Counted from the stretch's first letter, positions 19,401 through 29,703 are shown. The stretch is 64,000 nt of DNA from Shinella sp. PSBB067 (GCF_016839145.1 NZ_CP069303.1:1054001-1118000), one strand, 5' to 3'. Notes: generated by a model from the sequence alone, not told the origin. Numbers and translations are program-made.

Positions 19401-19979
19401 TCAGGCGGGAGTGATTTCTACCAGATAGAAGGTCGCGCGGTCGCTCGCCGGCACGACCTCTGCCGCCTCGGAGCCGTCGAGCACGAGCGCGTCGAGTGGC
19501 TGGAGGCCGATGAGCCCATCCGCCGTGAAAACGCCGAGCGGATCGAGCGCCAGCAGCAGGCGCCTGCCCGGGGAGGCCGGAAGCGCCTTCGCATCTTCGG
19601 CGACGTGGCGGACGAGCGTGTGCCGGAAGGCGCCGCGCCGCGTCATCACGTTGAGGTCGGTGATCGGCCCGCCGGCAAGACGCGCCGAGGTGGGCGCATC
19701 GGCCGGAAAGGCCAGCGGCGCGGATTGCGGCGTCAGCAGCCTTTCGCCGAGCCCTTCGATGGAAAGTTCCATGCCGTCGCCCGAGAGCACCGCCAGCGTG
19801 CGATCGATGCCGGGGAAGACGGAGAAGGGACCGTCGCTTGCAACCGTCGCCATGCTGACGCGCCAGCCGAAATCCGAAAGGCTCGCGCCTTCCGGATGGA
19901 CGATCACCTCGACCGTCTCGCCGCCGCCGTTCTTCCACGGCATGCGGCGATGGTCGCTGTTGCGAAGGAGCCGGCTCAT
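19401..19979 (-). CDS. hutD: HutD family protein
   Basis: The 192-residue cupin-fold protein begins [20 protein letters not shown], the HutD hallmark (pfam HutD), with FGWRVSMATVASDGPFSVFPG and DRTLAVLSGDGMEL further on. HutD proteins accompany histidine-utilisation operons; in Pseudomonas they have been proposed to limit the operon's activity, perhaps by binding a pathway metabolite. Its ATG overlaps the hutU stop by one base (TGATG), so translation is probably coupled. It is the last gene of the hutI-H-G-U-D run. Confidence 0.92.
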   Translation of the reverse strand: MSRLLRNSDHRRMPWKNGGGETVEVIVHPEGASLSDFGWRVSMATVASDGPFSVFPGIDRTLAVLSGDGMELSIEGLGERLLTPQSAPLAFPADAPTSARLAGGPITDLNVMTRRGAFRHTLVRHVAEDAKALPASPGRRLLLALDPLGVFTADGLIGLQPLDALVLDGSEAAEVVPASDRATFYLVEITPA

Positions 19980-21655
19980 CAGTTGCCGAGGATGCCCGGC
20001 AGGCGCAGGCCCTTTTCCTTGGCGCATTCGATGGCGATGTCGTAGCCCGCATCGGCATGGCGCATGACGCCGGTCGCCGGGTCGTTCCACAGCACGCGGC
20101 CGACGCGCTCGGCGGCTTCATCCGTGCCGTCGCAGCAGATGACGACGCCCGAATGCTGCGAGAAGCCCATGCCGACGCCGCCGCCGTGATGGAGCGAGAC
20201 CCAGGTCGCACCCGAGGCGGTGTTGAGCAGGGCGTTGAGCAGCGGCCAGTCGGACACGGCGTCCGAACCGTCCTTCATGGCTTCCGTCTCGCGGTTCGGC
20301 GAGGCGACGGAGCCCGAATCGAGGTGGTCGCGGCCGATGACGACCGGGGCCTTCAGCTCGCCGTTCTTCACCATCTCGTTGAAGGCGAGGCCGAGGCGAT
20401 GGCGGTCGCCGAGGCCGACCCAGCAGATGCGCGCCGGCAGGCCCTGGAAGGAGATGCGCTCGCGCGCCATGTCCAGCCAGTTGTGCAGGTGCTTGTTGTC
20501 GGGCAAGAGCTCCTTCACCTTGGCGTCGGTCTTGTAGATGTCTTCCGGATCGCCGGAAAGCGCGGCCCAGCGGAACGGGCCGATGCCCTTGCAGAACAGC
20601 GGGCGGATATAGGCCGGCACGAAGCCGGGGAAGGCGAAGGCGTTTTCGAGACCCTCGTCCTTGGCGACCTGGCGGATGTTGTTGCCATAGTCGAAGGTCG
20701 GGATGCCCATGTCCTGGAAGGCGATCATCGCCTCGACATGCTCGCGCATGGAGGCGCGGGCGGCCTTTTCCACGGCCTTCGGGTCGCTCTCGCGTTTGGC
20801 CTTCCATTCGGCCATCGTCCAGCCCTTCGGCAGGTAGCCGTTGATCGGGTCGTGGGCTGAAGTCTGGTCGGTGACCATGTCGGGGCGGATGCCGCGGCGG
20901 ACCATCTCCGGCAGGATATCGGCGCAGTTGCCGAGAAGGCCGACGGACTTGGCTTCGCCCGCCTTCGTCCAGCGGTCGATCATCGCCATGGCTTCGTCGA
21001 GGGTCTCGGCCCTGGCGTCGACATAGCGGGTGCGCAGGCGGAAATCGATGGAATCCGGGTTGCACTCGACGGCAAGGCAGCATGCGCCGGCCATGACGGC
21101 GGCGAGCGGCTGGGCGCCGCCCATGCCGCCGAGGCCGCCGGTCAGCACCCACTTGCCCTTGAGGTCGCCGTTATAGTGCTGGCGGCCGGCCTCCACGAAG
21201 GTCTCGTAGGTGCCCTGAACGATGCCCTGCGAGCCGATATAGATCCACGAGCCGGCCGTCATCTGGCCGTACATGGCAAGGCCCTTCTTGTCGAGCTCGT
21301 TGAAATGGTCCCAGGTGGCCCAGTGCGGCACGAGGTTGGAATTGGCGATGAGGACGCGCGGGGCGTCCTTGTGCGTGCGGAAGATGCCGACCGGCTTGCC
21401 GGACTGCACGATCAGCGTCTCATTGTCCTCCAGGTCGCGCAGCGAGGCGACGATCCTGTCGAAATCCGCCCAGGTGCGGGCCGCGCGGCCGATGCCGCCG
21501 TAGACGACCAGCTCGTGCGGGTTTTCCGCGACATTGGGGTCGAGATTGTTCATCAGCATGCGCAGCGGCGCTTCGGTCAGCCAGCTCTTGGCGGTGCGCT
21601 CGGTGCCGGTGGCGGCGCGCACCTCGCGGATATTGTGGCGGGGATTGTCAGTCAT
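19979..21655 (-). CDS. hutU: Urocanate hydratase (urocanase)
   Basis: The 558-residue NAD+-dependent enzyme hydrates urocanate to 4-imidazolone-5-propionate, the second step of histidine degradation. Family features are unmistakable: [27 protein letters not shown], the nucleotide-binding [15 protein letters not shown], the active-site Cys region TDQTSAHDP, and the C-terminal [17 protein letters not shown]. Length is standard. It follows hutG by 15 bp and overlaps hutD. Regulation is expected through HutC at the divergent hutI–hutF region. Confidence 0.98.
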   Translation of the reverse strand: MTDNPRHNIREVRAATGTERTAKSWLTEAPLRMLMNNLDPNVAENPHELVVYGGIGRAARTWADFDRIVASLRDLEDNETLIVQSGKPVGIFRTHKDAPRVLIANSNLVPHWATWDHFNELDKKGLAMYGQMTAGSWIYIGSQGIVQGTYETFVEAGRQHYNGDLKGKWVLTGGLGGMGGAQPLAAVMAGACCLAVECNPDSIDFRLRTRYVDARAETLDEAMAMIDRWTKAGEAKSVGLLGNCADILPEMVRRGIRPDMVTDQTSAHDPINGYLPKGWTMAEWKAKRESDPKAVEKAARASMREHVEAMIAFQDMGIPTFDYGNNIRQVAKDEGLENAFAFPGFVPAYIRPLFCKGIGPFRWAALSGDPEDIYKTDAKVKELLPDNKHLHNWLDMARERISFQGLPARICWVGLGDRHRLGLAFNEMVKNGELKAPVVIGRDHLDSGSVASPNRETEAMKDGSDAVSDWPLLNALLNTASGATWVSLHHGGGVGMGFSQHSGVVICCDGTDEAAERVGRVLWNDPATGVMRHADAGYDIAIECAKEKGLRLPGILGN

Positions 21656-21670
21656 GGCTGTTCTCCCGGA

Positions 21671-22471
21671 TCAGCGTGTGAGGGTGGAGGCAAGCGCCTC
21701 GATACGATGCAGGATGTCTTTCAGGTGGACGCGGAGCCGTGCGGCCTTTTCCGCGTCGAGAGCGAAGGGCGGCGCCTCGGTGGAAAGGTGGCTCGACTGC
21801 GCCAGCTCCATCTGGATGGCGTGCACGCCGGTTTCCGGCCTGCCGTAATGGCGGGTGGTCCAGCCGCCCTTGAAGCGGCCGTTGAGGATGCTCCGGTAGC
21901 CTTCGGCCTTGGCGCAGACCTCGAACGTCGCCGTCTCGATTTCCTTCGCGCAGGTGCGGCCCATGTCGGTGCCGACGTTGAAATCCGGCAGCCTGCCCTC
22001 GAAGAGGAAGGGGATCAGCGAGCGGATCGAATGGCAATCGTAGAGGATCGCCACGCCATGGATCGCCTTTACACGCTCGATCTCGGCCGCAAGGGCCGCG
22101 TGGTAGGGCGCATGGAAATTGGCGAGCCGGTGGGCGATGTCGGCCTCGGTCGGGGCCTCGCTCTCCTTCCAGATCGGCTTGCCGTCGAAATCCGTTTCCG
22201 GAACGAGGCCCGTCGTGTTCTGGCCGGGATAGAGGCTGACGCCGGCCGGATCCCGGTTGGCGTCGATGACATAGCGGTGGAACGTGGCGCGCACGGTCGT
22301 CGCGTCCGGCAGGAGGCCGTCATAGAGACGCTCGATGTGCCAGTCCGTATCCGCGAGGATGCGGCCGTTGTCGTTCAGGCGCTCCCATATGTCGGCTGGA
22401 ACTTCCATGCCGGTATGCGGGAAGGCGAGAATGACGGGCGAGGTGCCCTGATGGGTTTCGAAGAGCGCCAT
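21671..22471 (-). CDS. hutG: N-formylglutamate deformylase
   Basis: The 266-residue hydrolase splits N-formyl-L-glutamate into glutamate and formate, the last step of the five-step hut pathway. The FGase fold is seen from FAHTG-like ILAFPHTGMEVPADI, DTDWHIERLYDGL, VIDANRDPAGVSLYPGQNTTG and the metal-site region ILYDCHSIRS. This is the HutG that works after HutF, not the agmatinase-like HutG that acts directly on formiminoglutamate. It starts 1 bp after the hutH stop codon, indicating tight co-translation. Confidence 0.95.
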   Translation of the reverse strand: MALFETHQGTSPVILAFPHTGMEVPADIWERLNDNGRILADTDWHIERLYDGLLPDATTVRATFHRYVIDANRDPAGVSLYPGQNTTGLVPETDFDGKPIWKESEAPTEADIAHRLANFHAPYHAALAAEIERVKAIHGVAILYDCHSIRSLIPFLFEGRLPDFNVGTDMGRTCAKEIETATFEVCAKAEGYRSILNGRFKGGWTTRHYGRPETGVHAIQMELAQSSHLSTEAPPFALDAEKAARLRVHLKDILHRIEALASTLTR

Positions 22472-22472
22472 G

Positions 22473-24008
22473 TCAGGCCTCCAGCACCGGCAGGATGCCC
22501 TTGGTGACCGAAGCCGCGAGCGCGCCCGAGGAGACGAACGACCCGGCGGCGGCGAGGTCCGGCGCCATGTAGCGGTCTTCCTCCAGCGTCGGCACGACGG
22601 TGCGCAGCGCGGCGACGACCTTCTGCAGCTCCGGGCTGGTGACGAGCGGGGCGCGAAACTCGATGCCCTGCGCGGCCGTCAGCGCCTCGATGCCGATGAT
22701 GGCGGCAAGGTTCTCCGTCATGCGCAGCAGGCGGCGGGCGCCGTGGCAGGCCATGGAGACATGATCTTCCTGGTTGGCGGAGGTCGGGGTCGAATCGACC
22801 GAGGCCGGATGCGCCATCTGCTTGTTCTCGCTCATCAGCGCGGCCGAGGTGACTTCCGCGATCATCAGGCCGGAGTTGAGGCCCGGCTTCCTGGCGAGGA
22901 AGGCCGGTAGGCCGAAGGAGAGGGCGGGATCGACCAAGAGCGCGATGCGGCGCTGGGCGATGGCGCCGATCTCACAGGTCGCAATCGCGATCTGGTCGGC
23001 GGCGAAGGCGACCGGCTCGGCATGGAAATTGCCGCCGGAAACCACGCTGTTGTCCGAAAGGACGAGCGGGTTGTCGGTCACGGCATTGGCTTCGATTTCG
23101 AGCGTGCGGGCGGCGACACGCAGGAGATCGAGGCAGGCGCCGTCGACCTGCGGCTGGCAGCGGATGCAATAGGGGTCCTGCACCCGCTCGTCGCCAGTGA
23201 TGTGGCTGTCGCGGATGACCGAGCCGGCGAGCAGCGCGCGGAGCGCGGCGGCGGCATCGATCTGGCCCTTGTGGCCGCGCAGCGTGTGGATGTCCGGATG
23301 GAACGGCGCGGAGGAGCCCATGGCGGCATCGGTGGAGAGCGCACCGGTGACGAGCGCGGCCTGCGCGGCGCGGTGGGCGCGGAAGAGGCCGGCAAGCGCA
23401 AGGCCGGTGGAGACCTGCGTGCCGTTGATCAGCGCAAGGCCTTCCTTGGCGGCGAGCACGACCGGCTTCAGGCCGGCCTTTTCCAGCGCCTTGCCGCCCG
23501 GCAGGCGCTCGCCGGCATAAATGGCTTCGCCTTCGCCGATCATCACGGCCGTCATATGGGCGAGGGGGGCGAGGTCGCCGGAGGCGCCGACGGAACCCTG
23601 TTCCGGGATGACCGGGATGACGCCCCTGGCCTGCATGGCTTCCAGAAGGCGGACGATCTCGATGCGCACGCCGGACGCGCCGCGGCCGAGCGAGATCAGC
23701 TTCAGCGCAATGATGAGGCGCACGATGTTCTCGGCGAGCGGCTTGCCGACGCCGCAGCAATGCGAGAGGATCAGGTTGCGCTGGAGCGTCGCGACATCGG
23801 CCGGGGCGATCTTGATGGAGGCGAGTTTGCCGAAACCGGTATTGATGCCATAGACCGGCGCGTCGCCGGCGGCGATTTCCGCGATGCGCGCGGCGGCCTT
23901 CTCGATGCCGGCGTCGAAGGATGCGTCGAGCCGGGTGGCCTCGCCGGTCCAGTAGATGGTTTCAAGGGTTTTCAGGGGTACGGAGCCCGGGTGAAGCGTG
24001 ATCGTCAT
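22473..24008 (-). CDS. hutH: Histidine ammonia-lyase (histidase)
   Basis: The 511-residue enzyme removes ammonia from L-histidine to give urocanate, the first step of the pathway. The Ala-Ser-Gly triad that cyclises into the MIO cofactor is at 142–144 in [14 protein letters not shown]. Other conserved pieces are [30 protein letters not shown] and DNPLV. I chose the ATG at 24008: GGGGA lies 6 nt before it, whereas the ATG two codons upstream (24014) directly abuts that GGGGA. Length matches the family. Confidence 0.97.
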   Translation of the reverse strand: MTITLHPGSVPLKTLETIYWTGEATRLDASFDAGIEKAAARIAEIAAGDAPVYGINTGFGKLASIKIAPADVATLQRNLILSHCCGVGKPLAENIVRLIIALKLISLGRGASGVRIEIVRLLEAMQARGVIPVIPEQGSVGASGDLAPLAHMTAVMIGEGEAIYAGERLPGGKALEKAGLKPVVLAAKEGLALINGTQVSTGLALAGLFRAHRAAQAALVTGALSTDAAMGSSAPFHPDIHTLRGHKGQIDAAAALRALLAGSVIRDSHITGDERVQDPYCIRCQPQVDGACLDLLRVAARTLEIEANAVTDNPLVLSDNSVVSGGNFHAEPVAFAADQIAIATCEIGAIAQRRIALLVDPALSFGLPAFLARKPGLNSGLMIAEVTSAALMSENKQMAHPASVDSTPTSANQEDHVSMACHGARRLLRMTENLAAIIGIEALTAAQGIEFRAPLVTSPELQKVVAALRTVVPTLEEDRYMAPDLAAAGSFVSSGALAASVTKGILPVLEA

Positions 24009-24049
24009 GTTCATTCCCCAATGCAGCAAAGGCTGCGACTTGACTTGAT

Positions 24050-25273
24050 TCAGTGTCCGCTGCGGATACGGGCATGCATGGGGTTGAAGCCCATGCGGAA
24101 GACCAGTTCCGCCGGCCGGCCGATGTCCCAGAGGACGAAATCGGCCCATTTCCCGGCCTCCAGCGTCCCCACTTCGTCGACGAGGCCAAGCGCCCGGGCG
24201 GCTTCGCGCGTCACGCCGGCAATGCATTCCTCGACGGTCATGCCGAAGAGGGTCGCGGCCATGTTCATGGTGAGGAGGAGGGAGGTGAGCGGCGAGGTGC
24301 CGGGATTGGCATCGGTGGCGACGGCCATCTTCACGCCGTGCTTGCGGAAGAGATCGACCGGCGGCTTCTTCGTCTCGCGGATGAAGTAGAAGGCGCCCGG
24401 CAGGATGACGGCGACGGTGCCGGCCTTCGCCATCGCGGCCGCGCCCGCATCGTCGGTATATTCGAGGTGATCGGCCGAAAGCGCGCCGTAGCGGGCGGCA
24501 AGTTCCGCGCCGTGCAGGTTGGAAAGCTGGTCGGCATGCAGCTTGACCGGCAGGCCATGCGCCTTCGCGGCCTCGAAGACCTCGGCCATCTCGGCCGAGG
24601 AGAAGGCGATGCCCTCGCAGAAGCCGTCCACGGCGTCGGCAAGCCCTTCGGCCGCGACGGCCGGCAGCATCTCGTTCACGACCTTCCCGATATAGGCCGT
24701 CTTGTCGCCGTTCATTTCGGGCGGCAGCGCATGTGCGCCGAGGAAGGTGGTGCGCACGGTGACGTCGCGCTCCTCGGCGATGCGGCGCGCGGCGCGCAGC
24801 GACTTCAACTCGTTTTCCGTATCGAGGCCGTATCCGGATTTGATCTCTACCGTCGTCACGCCCTCGGCGATCAGCGCGTCGAGGCGGGGCAGGGTCTCCC
24901 GCACCAGATCGTCCTCGCTCGCCGCCCGCAACGCCTTCACCGAGGAGACGATGCCGCCGCCGGCCCGTGCGATTTCCTCATAGGAAGCGCCGGCAAGGCG
25001 AAGCTCGAACTCATGGGCGCGGTCGCCGGCATGGACGAGATGGGTATGGCAATCGATGAGACCCGGCGTGATCCAGCGCCCTTCGCAATCCACGCTCTCC
25101 GCCCCGGCGAATTCGGCGGGAAGCTCGGCTTCCGGCCCGGCAAAGGCCATGCGGCCGTCGCGGACGGCGATGGCGCCGTCTTCCACGACGCCGAGGCCCG
25201 GCAGGCTTTCCTCAAGCGTCGCAAGCCGGGCATTGCGCCAGACCCGGGGGCTGTCCTTTTCCTGTACCGTCAT
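24050..25273 (-). CDS. hutI: Imidazolonepropionase
   Basis: The 407-residue amidohydrolase opens the ring of imidazolone propionate to formiminoglutamate, the third step. Metal ligands are visible in [12 protein letters not shown] (His76/His78), with [26 protein letters not shown] and [10 protein letters not shown] completing the fold. It is the first gene of the minus-strand hut operon, with AGGGAAGAGG upstream, and diverges from hutF. The 110-bp space to hutF contains the likely HutC operator. Confidence 0.97.
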   Translation of the reverse strand: MTVQEKDSPRVWRNARLATLEESLPGLGVVEDGAIAVRDGRMAFAGPEAELPAEFAGAESVDCEGRWITPGLIDCHTHLVHAGDRAHEFELRLAGASYEEIARAGGGIVSSVKALRAASEDDLVRETLPRLDALIAEGVTTVEIKSGYGLDTENELKSLRAARRIAEERDVTVRTTFLGAHALPPEMNGDKTAYIGKVVNEMLPAVAAEGLADAVDGFCEGIAFSSAEMAEVFEAAKAHGLPVKLHADQLSNLHGAELAARYGALSADHLEYTDDAGAAAMAKAGTVAVILPGAFYFIRETKKPPVDLFRKHGVKMAVATDANPGTSPLTSLLLTMNMAATLFGMTVEECIAGVTREAARALGLVDEVGTLEAGKWADFVLWDIGRPAELVFRMGFNPMHARIRSGH

Positions 25274-25303
25274 GGTGATTGCCTCTTCCCTGTGATGGAT
25301 ATA

Positions 25304-25315
25304 ATGTATATACAT
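25304..25315. promoter_or_regulatory. Probable HutC operator in the hutI–hutF divergent region
   Basis: ATGTATATACAT is a perfect 12-bp palindrome, close to the TGTA-TACA core I associate with HutC sites. It overlaps a TATAAT (25300–25305) that could be the hutF -10, and is placed to control both divergent hut units. HutC is encoded just downstream of hutF. Confidence 0.72.
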
Positions 25316-25384
25316 AATAACCAAGGGCGCAAGAGCCAATTTCGGGCTCCGCGCCGAGGCACATCGCAAGAGGGAGGGATGGCA

Positions 25385-26731
25385 ATGGCCGTCATTCATG
25401 CAAGGCAGGCGCTGCTGGCTGGCGGCTGGGCGAACGATGTCCGCATAAGCGTCGAGAACGGCCGGATCGCCGCGATCGAGAGCGGTGCCGCCGCCGCGCC
25501 CGGCGACGAGCGCCACGACACGATCGTCGCCGGCATGTCGAACCTGCACAGCCACGCCTTCCAGCGCGGCATGGCGGGCCTTGCCGAAACGCGGGGCCCC
25601 GGCAGCGACAGCTTCTGGAGCTGGCGCAACGTCATGTACCGCTTCGCGCTGTCCATGACGCCTGACGATGTCGAGGCCGTCGCCGGCCAGCTCTATGTGG
25701 AGATGCTGGAGGCCGGCTTCACCCGCGTCGGCGAGTTCCACTACCTGCACCACGACAAGGACGGCGGCCACTATGGCGACATCGCCGAAATGGCCGCGCG
25801 GATCGCCGCGGCCGCCGCATCGACCGGCATCGCCCTGACGCTGCTTCCCGTTTTCTACGCCCATGCCGGCTTCGGCGGCACCGCGCCGGGCGAGGGCCAG
25901 CGCCGTTTCATCAACGACCGCGATTCCTACGCTGCCCTTCTGGAGCGCTGCCGCGCCCTGACGGATGCGCTGCCGGACGGCGTCACCGGCGTCGCCCCGC
26001 ACAGCCTGCGCGCCGTCACGCCGGAAGAGCTCACCGCCGTCGTCGCGATGGCCGGCGACAGGCCGATCCATATCCACATCGCCGAACAGGTGAAGGAAGT
26101 GGAGGACAGCATCGCCTGGTCCGGCCGCCGCCCGGTGGAATGGCTGCTCGACAACCAGCCGGTCGACGGCCGCTGGTGCTTCATCCACGCCACCCACATG
26201 ACGGAGGCCGAAACGCTGGGCACGGCGAAGGCCGGCGCCATCGCCGGCCTCTGCCCGGTGACGGAGGCCAATCTCGGCGACGGCACCTTCCCGGCGCCCG
26301 ATTTCCTCGCCGCCGGCGGCCGCTACGGCGTCGGCTCCGATTCGAACGTGCTGATCGGCCTGCCGGACGAACTGCGCCAGCTCGAATATTCCCAGCGCCT
26401 CTTCCACCGCGCCCGCAACGTGCTCGCCGCGCCCGGCGGTTCGACGGGCCGCGCGCTCTTCGACGGTGCGCTGGCCGGCGGCGCGGCGGCACTCGGCGCC
26501 GGGTCGGGCATTGCCGCGGGTAACGCGGCCGATTTCGTCAGCCTCAGGGCGCGCCACGGCCTTAACCTTGCCGGCGACGGCCTGCTCGACGGCTGGATCT
26601 TCGCCAACGGCGCCGAGGTGGATTGTGTCTGGGTGAACGGCCGCAGGCAGGTCGAGGGCGGCCGCCATGTCGCCCGCGAGGCGGTCGGCCGCCGCTTCAC
26701 CGCGGCCATGCAGGCGCTTGCCATGGCCTGA
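25385..26731 (+). CDS. hutF: Formimidoylglutamate deiminase
   Basis: The 448-residue amidohydrolase converts N-formimidoylglutamate to N-formylglutamate and ammonia, the fourth step of the five-step route. Metal ligands appear in [13 protein letters not shown] (His55/His57), with [36 protein letters not shown] and GVGSDSN. The presence of HutF with formylglutamate-type HutG shows the pathway releases formate rather than formamide. GGAGG lies 7 nt before the ATG at 25385; the ATG at 25379 is too close to it. hutC follows 79 bp later. Confidence 0.95.
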   Translation: MAVIHARQALLAGGWANDVRISVENGRIAAIESGAAAAPGDERHDTIVAGMSNLHSHAFQRGMAGLAETRGPGSDSFWSWRNVMYRFALSMTPDDVEAVAGQLYVEMLEAGFTRVGEFHYLHHDKDGGHYGDIAEMAARIAAAAASTGIALTLLPVFYAHAGFGGTAPGEGQRRFINDRDSYAALLERCRALTDALPDGVTGVAPHSLRAVTPEELTAVVAMAGDRPIHIHIAEQVKEVEDSIAWSGRRPVEWLLDNQPVDGRWCFIHATHMTEAETLGTAKAGAIAGLCPVTEANLGDGTFPAPDFLAAGGRYGVGSDSNVLIGLPDELRQLEYSQRLFHRARNVLAAPGGSTGRALFDGALAGGAAALGAGSGIAAGNAADFVSLRARHGLNLAGDGLLDGWIFANGAEVDCVWVNGRRQVEGGRHVAREAVGRRFTAAMQALAMA

Positions 26732-26810
26732 AGGCGTATTGAAAGCCGTCCGGGCCTTTCCTATGACTTTCCCATGACCGGGCGAATCCGCGCCCGGAGC
26801 GGAGGCGACC

Positions 26811-27575
26811 ATTTCCATCGACGGGGACAGAACGGAGGTCGAGGCCAAGGAGCCTTCGCTGCACCGGCGCATTCTCGAGGATGTCGAAGGCAAGATCCTG
26901 TCGGGCGAATGGCCGCCCGGCCATCGCATTCCCTTCGAGCATGAACTGACCGAGCAGTATCAATGTTCGCGCATGACCGTGAACAAGGCGATCACCGATC
27001 TCGTCAAGCGCGGCCTCATCGAGCGCCGCCGCAAGTCCGGCAGCTACGTCACCCATCCGCACGCCCAGTCCGCCGTCCTCGAAATCCACGATATCCGCCT
27101 GGAGGTCGAATCGCTCGGGCTTCCCTATCGCTACGAGCGCCGCACCCGCCTCGACCGCGCGGCCAAGGCCGCCGACCGCCGGCTGATGGAGCTTCCCGAA
27201 TCGGCCCGGCTGACGGAAATCTCGGCGCTTCACTTCGCCGGCGCGCAGCCCTTCTGCCTGGAAGACCGCCTCATCAGCCTAGAAGCCGTGCCCGAGGCCG
27301 CCGGCGAGACGTTCGAGGACGTCGCCCCCGGCGCCTGGCTGATCAGCCGCGTCCCCTGGAGCGCCGCCGAGCACCGCATCCGCGCCGTCGGCGCCGATGC
27401 CCGCGCCGCCGAGCTGCTGGCCATCGCGCCCGGCACGCCCTGCCTCGTCGTCGAGCGCCGCACCTGGAGCGGCGGCCTCTACATCACCCATGTGCGCCTG
27501 ACCTATCCCGGCGAAAAGCACGAGCTCGTCGCCGAATTCGCCCCGACCCATCCCAGTAGCCGGCCTGACGTGTAA
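26811..27575 (+). CDS. hutC: Histidine utilisation repressor HutC (GntR family), apparent ATT start
   Basis: The product (254 residues if read from ATT at 26811) has a GntR winged helix-turn-helix ([20 protein letters not shown], then [20 protein letters not shown]) and a UTRA effector domain with [10 protein letters not shown] and the C-terminal [19 protein letters not shown] motif of HutC. It should repress hut genes and respond to urocanate. The frame is open from 26778, but no ATG, GTG or TTG occurs before 26973, and starting at 26973 would delete half of the DNA-binding domain. ATT at 26811 has GGAGG five nt upstream; CTG at 26859 is the alternative. A rare start codon or a point change from ATG is likely. 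Confidence 0.9.
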   Translation: MSIDGDRTEVEAKEPSLHRRILEDVEGKILSGEWPPGHRIPFEHELTEQYQCSRMTVNKAITDLVKRGLIERRRKSGSYVTHPHAQSAVLEIHDIRLEVESLGLPYRYERRTRLDRAAKAADRRLMELPESARLTEISALHFAGAQPFCLEDRLISLEAVPEAAGETFEDVAPGAWLISRVPWSAAEHRIRAVGADARAAELLAIAPGTPCLVVERRTWSGGLYITHVRLTYPGEKHELVAEFAPTHPSSRPDV

Positions 27576-27762
27576 GGGTGGACGGATACCGTCCGCTCTG
27601 TCACAAGGGATTCCGGAACGCGACTGCCGATAGTTATAGATCGGGGTCGGGCGACCGATTGACGTCACGTCGCTGCCGCGAGATCACGCCGGCCGTTCTG
27701 ATTTCACCATTTCGACCCTGCCGGATCCCGAATCCGGCCAGATGCCCGCAGGATCGCCCGCC

Positions 27763-28035
27763 ATGACCAAGAAGCCCAAACTGGAGCATTCCGAGCTTTC
27801 GGGAGAATTCACCGAAGACGGCGTCACCGTGCTCGTCGACATCTCCCGCCCCGCCGGCACGCAGAACGACTGGAAACTGGAGGTCGTCACCCAGAACGAA
27901 GACCTCTTCGAATGGGACGAGCCCTTCGCCACGGACCGGGAGGCCTTCGACGAATTCCTGGCGACGATCGCAAGGGACGGCATCCATTCGTTCCTGGAAG
28001 ACGACGAGGAAGAAGAGCCGCCGACAACGCATTGA
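27763..28035 (+). CDS. Conserved-type small acidic hypothetical protein
   Basis: The 90-residue product begins MTKKPKLEHSELSGEFTEDG, contains a strand-rich core (VTVLVDISR, DWKLEVVTQNEDLFEWDEPFATDREAFDEF) and ends in an acidic tail, EDDEEEEPP. No signal peptide or membrane segment; no domain recognised. I favour the ATG at 27763 because the sequence before it does not look coding. It stands alone between hutC and tRNA-Val. The 187 bp before it hold a GGACGG/CCGTCC hairpin (27581–27595) after hutC and a TGACGTCA palindrome, but no gene. Confidence 0.7.
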   Translation: MTKKPKLEHSELSGEFTEDGVTVLVDISRPAGTQNDWKLEVVTQNEDLFEWDEPFATDREAFDEFLATIARDGIHSFLEDDEEEEPPTTH

Positions 28036-28101
28036 CGAGGCGCCCCGGACCGACCCGCATCAGCCGGTCCGGTTACGGCAGGGAAGGGCAGCGCCAAAAC
28101 G

Positions 28102-28125
28102 AAAAAAGCCCCGTTTTTACGGGGC
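28102..28125 (-). terminator. Rho-independent terminator of tRNA-Val
   Basis: GCCCCGT (28108–28114) pairs with ACGGGGC (28119–28125) around a 4-nt loop. The A6 at 28102–28107 becomes a U-run on the minus strand, 25 bp past the tRNA. Confidence 0.9.
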
Positions 28126-28150
28126 CTGCGTGCAAATTCCGGAGGAAGAA

Positions 28151-28226
28151 TGGTGGGCGATGAGAGACTCGAACTCCCGACATCCTCGGTGTAAACGAGG
28201 CGCTCTACCAACTGAGCTAATCGCCC
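28151..28226 (-). tRNA. tRNA-Val (anticodon UAC)
   Basis: The 76-nt gene on the minus strand folds as a standard cloverleaf: acceptor GGGCGAT/ATCGCCC, D-loop AGCTCAGTTGGTAGAGC, anticodon stem CCTCG/CGAGG around TTTACAC, T-arm GGGAGTTCGAGTCTCTC (5-bp T-stem closing with GAGAGT-type pairing), and an encoded CCA end. The anticodon TAC reads valine GUA/GUG codons. Confidence 0.96.
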
Positions 28227-28376
28227 GCCGCGTTGGTGGCTGTGATCTATGCGGAACCGGATCGAACCGCAAGAGGCAATCGCAAAGTTTTTCGCATTTT
28301 TTTGAGCGGCCCCATGGCGATGGACAGGGGTGTGGAAACATTTCGCGACGCGTCATTCTTTTGTCTTGAAACCTGC

Positions 28377-28405
28377 TTGACACCCAAACCCGAACCCCGT
28401 AGTTA
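28377..28405 (+). promoter_or_regulatory. Sigma-70 promoter of the tRNA-Asp pair
   Basis: TTGACA at 28377–28382, exactly 17 nt of spacer, and TAGTTA at 28400–28405, about 66 nt before the first tRNA-Asp. Confidence 0.75.
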
Positions 28406-28471
28406 GCCGCTCATCGAACGGCTCAGGCCGCTCGGGACGGATGCTTCGTCATCCGGTCGCTTTCGAGGAAT

Positions 28472-28548
28472 GCGGGTGTAGCTCAGTCGGTTAGAGTGCC
28501 GGCCTGTCACGCCGGAGGTCGCGGGTTCGAGCCCCGTCACTCGCGCCA
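28472..28548 (+). tRNA. tRNA-Asp (anticodon GUC), copy 1
   Basis: The 77-nt cloverleaf has GCGGGTG… acceptor, D-arm GTAGCTCAGTCGGTTAGAG, anticodon stem GCCGG/CCGGC-type pairing around CTGTCAC (GTC anticodon), T-arm CGGGTTCGAGCCCCG, and encoded CCA. It is identical to the copy at 28596. Confidence 0.97.
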
Positions 28549-28595
28549 CTCGAAAGGCCGGACGACCATTCGGGGCCGCAAGGCCATAAAGATGC

Positions 28596-28672
28596 GCGGG
28601 TGTAGCTCAGTCGGTTAGAGTGCCGGCCTGTCACGCCGGAGGTCGCGGGTTCGAGCCCCGTCACTCGCGCCA
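28596..28672 (+). tRNA. tRNA-Asp (anticodon GUC), copy 2
   Basis: Identical over all 77 nt to copy 1, 47 bp downstream of it and presumably on the same transcript from the promoter at 28377. The spacer between the copies differs from the sequence before copy 1, so the duplication involved little more than the tRNA itself. Confidence 0.97.
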
Positions 28673-28815
28673 TTTCTTTCCTTCCAGACCGTTATCGTCG
28701 TTTCCTCATGCATCGCATGAGGCGCATTTCCGTGGAAATTCTCCCCGCCGCGCCGAATGTTTCTGGCCGCTCTCCCGTCTTCGTATAGCTTGCCGAGCGA
28801 AGAGAGGGGATTCGC

Positions 28816-29703
28816 ATGCGTAATGTCACCATGGCCTTGACGGGCCTTGCCGCGCTCGTGGCACTCAGCATCCTGTTCGGTTCTTGGTACACCATCGACC
28901 AGGGCGAGCGCGGGGTCATCCTGCGCTACGGCGCCGTCGCGGGCACTGCGGAGCCGGGCCTCGGCTTCAAGCTGCCGCTGATCGATTCGGTCGTGCGAAT
29001 CTCCGTGCAGTCAAAAGCCGTCGTCTACGAGAAGATGGAGGCCTATAGCCGCGATCAGCAGCCGGCCGATATCCGCCTTTCGGTGAACTACCGCATTCCG
29101 GCCGATCGCGTCGAGGACGTCTATGCGACCTATGGCGGCGAGGACGGGCTGATGTCGCGGCTCATCGAGCGCAAGGTCTTCGAGGAAACGAAGACGGTCT
29201 TCGGCCGCTTCAATGCCGTGACGGCCATCCAGGAGCGTGGGCGGCTCAATGCCGAGGTCGCGACGGCGATCCAGGAGGGCGTCTCCGGCCCCGTCATCAT
29301 AGATAGCGTGCAGATCGAGAACATCGACTTCTCCGATGCCTACGAGGCGAGCATCGAGCAGCGCATGCTGGCGGAGGTCGAGGTGCAGCGCCTGCGCCAG
29401 AACGCCGAACGCGAGAAGGTGCAGGCGGAGATCACCGTGACGCAGGCGCGTGCCCAGGCGGACGCCCGCCGCGCCGAAGCGCAGGCGCAGGCCGACGCCG
29501 TGCGGCTGGCCGCGCAGGCCGAGGCGGAAGCGATCAAGCTGCGCGGGGAAGCGGAAGCCGGCGCCATCAAGCTGCGCGGCGATGCGCTGCGCGACAATCC
29601 CGGCCTCGTCTCGCTGACGCAGGCGGAAAAATGGGACGGGCAGCTGCCGCGCACCATGCTGCCGGGCGGCTCGATCCCCATGCTCAATCTCAATGCGAAC
29701 TGA
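28816..29703 (+). CDS. SPFH/prohibitin-family membrane protein
   Basis: The 295-residue protein has one N-terminal membrane anchor (about residues 7–24), then an SPFH domain with YTIDQGERGVILRYG, GLGFKLPLIDSVVRISVQ and EAYSRDQQPADIRLSVNYRI, followed by a long Ala/Glu/Gln-rich coiled coil (about 180–255, many AEAQAQADAVR-like repeats). This is the HflC/prohibitin layout. Such proteins form large ring assemblies in the inner membrane that organise membrane domains or restrain the FtsH protease; no HflK or FtsH gene is next to it. Shine-Dalgarno GAGAGGGG lies before the ATG at 28816. Confidence 0.9.
   Translation: MRNVTMALTGLAALVALSILFGSWYTIDQGERGVILRYGAVAGTAEPGLGFKLPLIDSVVRISVQSKAVVYEKMEAYSRDQQPADIRLSVNYRIPADRVEDVYATYGGEDGLMSRLIERKVFEETKTVFGRFNAVTAIQERGRLNAEVATAIQEGVSGPVIIDSVQIENIDFSDAYEASIEQRMLAEVEVQRLRQNAEREKVQAEITVTQARAQADARRAEAQAQADAVRLAAQAEAEAIKLRGEAEAGAIKLRGDALRDNPGLVSLTQAEKWDGQLPRTMLPGGSIPMLNLNAN

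Noticed and set aside
28117..28383. Small frames across the tRNA-Val gene
   Set aside because: They read through a tRNA on either strand; the tRNA explains the sequence.
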